NCBI GenBank assembly: GCA_963691815.1
Contig: OY829659.1
Coordinates: 5,912,515 to 5,976,514, forward strand
DNA length: 64,000 nucleotides
From: Echiichthys vipera
Taxonomy: Eukaryota; Chordata; Actinopteri; Perciformes; Trachinidae
Reading direction: 5' to 3'
Below the pieces are notes generated by a model, which saw nothing but the letters and a program-made list of their open reading frames with translations, was not told the origin of the DNA and did no database searches. The translations under genes were made by a program, and so were the position numbers. The stretch's first letter is position 1. Each line of letters begins with the position of its first letter. Of the stretch, positions 58,712-64,000 are shown piece after piece.

Positions 58712-59495
58712 GCGTGTACCTATGTTCCCTGGGTCCTACTGTATGTTCCCTGGGTCCTACTGTATGTTCCCCGGGTCCTACTGTATGTTCCCCGGGTCCT
58801 ACTGTATGTTCCCTGGGTCCTACTGTATGTTCCCCGGGTCCTACTTTATGTTCCCTGGGTCCTACTGTATGTTCCCTGGGTCCTACTGTATGTTCCCCGT
58901 GTCCTACTGTATGTTCCCCGGGTCCTACTGTATGTTCCCTGGGTCCTACTGTATGTTCCCCGGGTCCTACTGTATGTTCCCCGGGTCCTACTGTATGTTC
59001 CCCGGGTCCTACTGTATGTTCCCCGGGTCCTACTGTATGTTCCCCGGGTCCTACTGTATGTTCCCTGTGTGCTACTGTATGTTCCCTGGGTCCTACTGTA
59101 TGTTCCCTGTGTGCTACTGTATGTTCCCTGTGTGCTACTGTTTGTTCCCTGTGTGCTACTGTTTGTTCCCTGTGTGCTATTGTTTGTTCCCTGGGTCCTA
59201 CTGTATGTTCCCTGTGTGCTACTGTTTGTTCCCTGGGTCCTACTGTATGTTCCCTGGGTCCTACTGTATGTTCCCCGGGTCCTACTGTATGTTCCCTGTG
59301 TCCTACTGTTTGTTCCCTGGGTCCAATGTTCCCCGCTTTGTATGGGAGAGGGGGAACTTTTAAAAAAAAGATCAGATGTTCCCCGCTTTTCACAGAAAGG
59401 GACCTATATTCACAAATAGTGTCGAATTCCACGGCAAATAGGCCTATGTAGACCCTAACCATGACCCTAACCGTAACTCCTAACCTTAACAAAAA
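58712..59495. mobile_element. Dispersed element D, copy 2, minisatellite-expanded
   Basis: Left gtgtacctatgttccctggg and right parts ttcacagaaagggacctat, cacggcaaataggcctatgt and gaccctaacc match 44884-45400. The middle is the 21-bp array described separately. The right inverted end seen in copy 1 (45490-45513) is missing here. Confidence 0.7.
58723..59325. repeat. 21-bp minisatellite, 28 full units
   Basis: Unit tgttccctgggtcctactgt plus a. Twenty-eight units (58723-59310) keep exact 21-bp register, with a 15-bp partial unit after. Variants: ccctggg, ccccggg, ccctgtgtgc and a final t. The ccccggg form runs unbroken in units 12-16 and the gtgtgc form clusters in units 17-24. Because 21 is divisible by three and several frames lack stops, open frames of 221-304 codons cover it on both strands. 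They are not genes. Confidence 0.98.
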
Positions 59496-59549
59496 GTGTC
59501 CGTGAATGGTCTGTGATATGCGGTGTTAGCGCCGCTTGATGTAGCCTAA

Positions 59550-60154
59550 GGTCGTACTCACACTGTCCTTCCGCACCGCGACCCGGGCTTTAGGGTACTT
59601 GTCCCCCTTCCCTCTCCCCCCGCGCCCCAGCCCCGTTTCTACTCACACTGCCAGGGCCGGCCAATGCTTCTTGCTGTCCATACGCCATCACGCCGTAACA
59701 CGTCAGACGCATTGATCGCGTGTGTGTGGCTTTGTTTACAAATCTTTCCATAGACCTCGGAGTTTTTGTGCGTCTTGTCGACTGTTTTTCATCCGACCAA
59801 ATCTGCAGTAAACACTCCACCTCCGCATCACATCAACGTGAACCTTTTGCCGCCATTGTTGTTGTTGTTAAATGTCCGCGCATGGTCCGTCCTTCTATTT
59901 ACATGTCCGAACAGGCGCACATAACGCTACTGCCGTAGGGCTCGTGCTCGTGCTCATACACGTGCGCACGCTCGTGCTCGTACATGTGCAAACGGCTCTG
60001 CTAAAGCCAACCTATTTCAAGCGGGCCGTAGACGGTCCGCTGGCCGCAGTTGTGCGCGGAACGGGTGCACTCACACTGCTTAAAGGTACTAGGCTTTAGC
60101 ACTGCTTTAGGTACCGGTTTTGGCCCCGGCCAGAAGGACAGTGTGAGTGCGCCC
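59550..60154 (-). mobile_element. PIF/Harbinger-like non-autonomous element, copy 2
   Basis: 605 bp, ends ggtcgtactcacactgtcc and (complement) gggcgcactcacactgtcc, flanked by TAA (59547-59549 and 60155-60157). Colinear with 4863-5463, including the SANT-like remnant, whose ATG lies at 59856 on the minus strand. Here codon 8 is TGA where copy 1 has TGG, and nine bases around DEN are missing. The frame after that runs on as ECLLQIWSDEKQSTRR. The two copies therefore decayed independently. Confidence 0.75.
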
Positions 60155-60159
60155 TAAGA

Positions 60160-60780
60160 GTCTACAACCCTGCTTGCGGCTCTGTGAGGCTTTATTGAGT
60201 TGACTGCTAACGTTCTCAGTGACGATGCTGATGTTTCGAAGTTATGTAGCCTATATCATGTTCACCGCCTTAGTCTGATGTGGTAGCATACTAATATTAG
60301 CACTACACACGAAGTATAATAACTGATGTTGATGGAAAGTATAGAGTTTTAAGATGATCATGACTCCTAAGTGAAAAATCAGGGTATGTTCACTGTGAAT
60401 GTGAATAATCCCGATATTCACTGTGAATTCCTAGAGGCATGAAAGAGAAAGCAACTGATTCAAAGTACATTTGCTATGTGAAATGAAAGCTTCTGGTTCT
60501 GCTTTCCTATAAATAATATCGTCCTCGGCGGAGCGTTTCTGTCACATGACATAATCATGTTTTTCAGCAGTTTATCCATTAGACCAAGAAATCAGTGGAA
60601 CTCCGGGGACTCAGATCCGGCCTCGCGCTCCAGTTAAAGCTGTGTAACATCCACAGTGTGTTAAATATGTTTATTCAAATGGGCTCTAATTTGTCCTTTC
60701 TGCTGCACTGTGTGAACGCGTCCGGCCACATGTCATCTGACCTACTTCACATTTGACATCAGTGTGCTGTGTGTATGTGT
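60160..60780. other. Unannotated stretch
   Basis: No gene or repeat defined. Confidence 0.5.
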
Positions 60781-60784
60781 AAAG

Positions 60785-61370
60785 TTTGATTGACTGCATA
60801 CAGCACCTTTCAAATCACATGTTACAAAGTGCTTTACAAAAAAGAAAATCAAGCACAAACAATTACATTACAACAGCAGTAAAACAGGAGCGGTTAGAAA
60901 TATCAAAACTCAAAATAGAGTAAATGATTCACGCGCAAAAACACAAGAAAAGCTTCTTCAGCTGTGACCTAAAACACCCAGGAGAGCTCGTTGACCTGAG
61001 TCCCAGGGGGGCTGGCAGCCTGGGACTCAGTCTCTTCTTGTTTTCAGTCTTGTACGAGGTACAACTACCAAGCCGTGTTCATTGGACCTGGGGGGCCTAG
61101 CAGAGGTAAACAGCATTTGTAGTTCACTAATATATTCAGGAGCAAGACCACTCAAGTCCTCACAGATGAGAAGGAGGATCTTGAATTGAATCCTATATTG
61201 AAATCTGAAGCTGGTGAAGTGGCCGCGGTGATGAGGGTATGAGTGAGTAGTCTTGCTGCAGAGCTCCGGACTAAACGTAACCGGGGCAACGGCGTCTTTG
61301 CTTAGGCAGGAATGAAAAGCATTACGGTGGTCTAAGCGGGACACAAAGGCATGGGTAACCATGACCAACA
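60785..61370 (-). pseudogene. L2-like LINE reverse transcriptase C-terminus and 3' end
   Basis: The minus-strand frame 61027-61368 (113 codons) reads HAFVSRLDHRN near the start, then FRFQYRIQFKILLLICEDLS, GLAPEYISELQ and VPRTRLKTRRD. These match the ordered C-terminal blocks of L2/CR1-group LINEs (AFVxSRLDYCN, FRIQFKILLxxFKALxGLAP, VPRTRLKTRGD). Beyond it, cttttttgtaaagcactttg and aaaggtgctgtatgc form the 3' end near 60785. No endonuclease or palm is present. Confidence 0.8.
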
Positions 61371-61374
61371 GCTG

Positions 61375-61775
61375 GAAAGATGACAGTGGGCAATATTCCT
61401 CAGGTGAAAATAGCAGGACTCTGTTTACGTGTCAAATTTCAGTTGTCAAAAAGTGTTTTGGCAAAAGTGTATGTGTGTGTGTGTGTGTATTTGTGTGTAT
61501 AACGTTGTGATGTGTGGGTCACTTTGGCACGCGGTCCTCACATTCACACCGGAAATTGGATGAAGAGAGAGAGAGGACGAGGGGGAGGTGGAGTGAGCAG
61601 GAGATGGAGGCAGGAAAATGGAGTGTTGGTGTGTTTTAAATGGAGAGAGAATGAAAGAGGTAGAGAGACATAGGGTGTGTATTACAGAGAGAGAGAGAGA
61701 GGCAGGATGAAAGGCTTTGCTGGCCGACAGCCCACACCGACCCGCCACCAGAGACTGTTCGATCGCTACTCACAA
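61375..61775. other. Unannotated; short TG and GA runs
   Basis: Short (TG)n at 61468-61488 and (GA)n at 61685-61701, otherwise purine-rich sequence. Confidence 0.6.
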
Positions 61776-61776
61776 G

Positions 61777-61965
<189 letters not shown>

Positions 61966-62183
61966 TTTGAAATGCTCTTGTTTTGTTTTAAGTCCTGCCT
62001 CTACTACACAGACGTCTCTGTCTGAGGCTTCTACACACGGCCAGATGAGCCTGCGGCATCTGAATGAACAGAGACACGATTATAAGATATAAGATTAAAA
62101 AGTTGAAAAGTCCCTCGCCAAAAATATATCTCTTTACTAACAAGTAATGTGTGTGTGTGTGTATCAGCGCCTAAATATATACA

Positions 62184-62568
62184 TCCACTGTGTCATAGAG
62201 CCCCATTGTTGTCTGTGAGCCTCCCTGCTCACAGGACAGACAGAAAATGAGACACACAGCGTTGTCAGCGGTTAACCGTTTATTTTCCGCTTCTTCTCTC
62301 CCCCCCAAACGTGACTCAACGTCTCTCTCGTGTACGGACGAGCGGCCGTCCCTCTGACGGCCGTGGTCCGGTGTTTGCTGCCTCCTTGATTGGTCCCGCT
62401 CTGGTCCTCCCCTAGGACCCAGTCTACTGCAAGAGCCAGAACCAGGTTACAACCGTGCTTATATAGCTGACTGATTACCTGATTCTGTCCAGCTGTCTGA
62501 TCACCGGCCGAGCCACTCCTCCCTCTCCTCCAGCAGTCGACACCTTAACCACACCCCACTGCCACATT
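62184..62568 (-). mobile_element. LTR-like element, possible solo LTR
   Basis: On the minus strand tgtggcagtggggtgtgg begins the segment, ctatataagcacgg is a TATA-like box at about one quarter, and aataaacggttaaccg follows as a polyadenylation-type signal. This is the promoter-then-signal order of an LTR. The left border is uncertain and no target duplication was found. Confidence 0.4.
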
Positions 62569-62631
62569 GTCCTATTATGATTAAAGAACACATCACTGTT
62601 GCACTTGGTGACATGTTCCTTTATTACCATG

Positions 62632-62694
<63 letters not shown>
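62632..62694. repeat. (CA)n microsatellite
   Basis: About 31 uninterrupted CA units. Confidence 0.97.
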
Positions 62695-62696
<2 letters not shown>

Positions 62697-62699
62697 TAG

Positions 62700-64000
62700 T
62701 GTAATCCTTCATACACATCCTGCTGCCCCAAATACTCACTACAGCACTAAAAGTGGATTAATCCACTGCTGAAAGTAGTCCCCAACACTAACTAGCTGTT
62801 TTAGGAAATGACTGAGCCTTCACTTGGTTTATTTAACTTACCCAAGAGTGACCTCATACTCTTCCCTCTAAGCTCCCCTGATGTTTCACTCAACTGGGAA
62901 CTGTGCAAGGGGATTGAGGGGAAATATGACACACAGTAAGAAACTCAGAGAGTTTCTTTATGTTGGAGAGGAATGAAGATGAAGAACGGAGGGGTTACAA
63001 TATGATTAACAGGATAGAAACCAGAGGAAAAATATTTCTGTTACACCAAATTACCTTTAATTACTTACATATATACTTTCTTAGAATATTTTGCTTTTTT
63101 AAATGTGAATTTATGGATAATTTATACTAAAAATGTTTCACATAAAACAAAGAAAGTGGGCGACACGTAAGCCAGTGAAGAGGGGTCACATATACAGTAG
63201 ATCACAGTCCAAAAATATTCGGGACAGGAGCACTAAAGGTGTTTTAATCTGTCCTAATGCACTATTTTTTTCAAGTTTGAGTTACATTTAACAAAACCCC
63301 AGACAGGAAGTGAGGAAGTATTGAGAGACAGACTTTCACATTGTCGGTTTTTAGTCTTTCCGTCTTATTGACAATACAAAACCTATAGAGTAACACCAGT
63401 GCTACCATGTTAAAGACGGTTATATAAGTTTTAGGCAGACATGTAAACCAACAGTAACTGCTCAGTAAATCAGAAAGTACATGATGCATACTCAAAGAAA
63501 AAGCAGAGGGAAGTGTAGAAACATGAATGCCGAATATTTAGATGGTGGCTCATGGAGGGGAAAAATTAGCAGGGTCTCCCACAATAATAATTATAAGAAC
63601 AGCAGCAGCAACGCCAGTGCAATTAATTTTGATGATGATAATATGTTTCTTAATTAGCCTGGAGGGCTACTCTTGCTAAAAAGGGACCGGCTTGAACCGC
63701 AATCACCTCCTCACCTTTTTTTAAGTTAATTTAAACATAGAGGGGCGCTTTGAATAGTACTTTGGCAAGTACTTTCCCCTGTAATTCATGATGCTAACAT
63801 TCAAACAAACTATGATCCTCAGCTCCCGGACAGGTTGCCAATCCTCTGATTCCTATTCCTGTATCTTACCGTGCTGATAGTGTCTCTTTCGTTCCATATG
63901 GGAACTATTAACGTAGCTTATCTGAGTAAACAGGACCATTTTTAAAGTGGGGGTGATGTCGCTGAAACAAAAGGGGAGGTCTGAAAGACATTTACTGACT
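62700..64000. other. Unannotated stretch to window end
   Basis: No gene or defined repeat. The frame at 63271-63495 lacks any domain. Confidence 0.5.

Noticed and set aside
58578..59492. 304-codon minus-strand frame with a 7-residue repeat (GPREHTV type)
   Set aside because: It is exactly the 21-bp minisatellite; equally long frames exist on the plus strand in all three phases, so the openness comes from the unit, not selection.

Overview
The window looks like teleost fish nuclear DNA, probably percomorph. The grounds are many long (CA)n/(TG)n microsatellites, several tRNA-derived SINE families of the fish type, 5'-truncated LINEs of L2/CR1-like and RTE-like type, and numerous short terminal-inverted-repeat (TIR) DNA elements. 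I found no convincing host protein-coding exon, tRNA, rRNA, bacterial-type operon or CRISPR array in 64 kb. It is best read as intergenic or deep intronic sequence. The long open frames come from tandem repeats without stop codons: the largest, 304 codons on the minus strand at 58578-59492, is a 21-bp minisatellite.

Layout. 1-13 kb: a SINE with a duplicated head (3.7 kb), a PIF/Harbinger-like non-autonomous element (4863-5463) with a Myb/SANT-like coding remnant, one copy of a dispersed repeat (8990-9239), a 183-bp TG tract, a TIR element (11340-12032) and a second long TG tract. 13-25 kb: a TIR element (13278-13860), a SINE with a perfect 12-bp target-site duplication (16737-17104), the second copy of the 9-kb repeat (18166-18430), an RTE-like LINE end (20.3 kb), a microsatellite-linked repeat pair (22.1 and 24.0 kb) and an inverted SINE pair (23.0-23.4 kb). 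25-40 kb: a roughly 475-bp foldback palindrome (25807-26281), a degenerate 20-bp minisatellite (27964-28200), a TIR element (28385-28782), SINEs, a SINE nested in an RTE-like LINE (34.7-35.1 kb) and another TIR element (38.46 kb). 40-52 kb: reverse transcriptase remnants (40.1 and 41.6-42.2 kb), an LTR-like element, a nested insertion with a 14-bp target-site duplication (44.9-45.5 kb) and back-to-back LINE ends (51.5-52.0 kb). 54-64 kb: two internally deleted SINEs, paired TG/CA tracts, the 28-unit minisatellite, a second Harbinger-like copy (59550-60154), an L2-like LINE end (60.8-61.4 kb) and an LTR-like element (62.2 kb).

Nothing here forms a pathway. The connecting theme is transposition, truncation, nesting and tandem expansion of a few repeat families, several of which occur two or more times and can be compared within the window. 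Family names are judgements from sequence features and memory, not database results.
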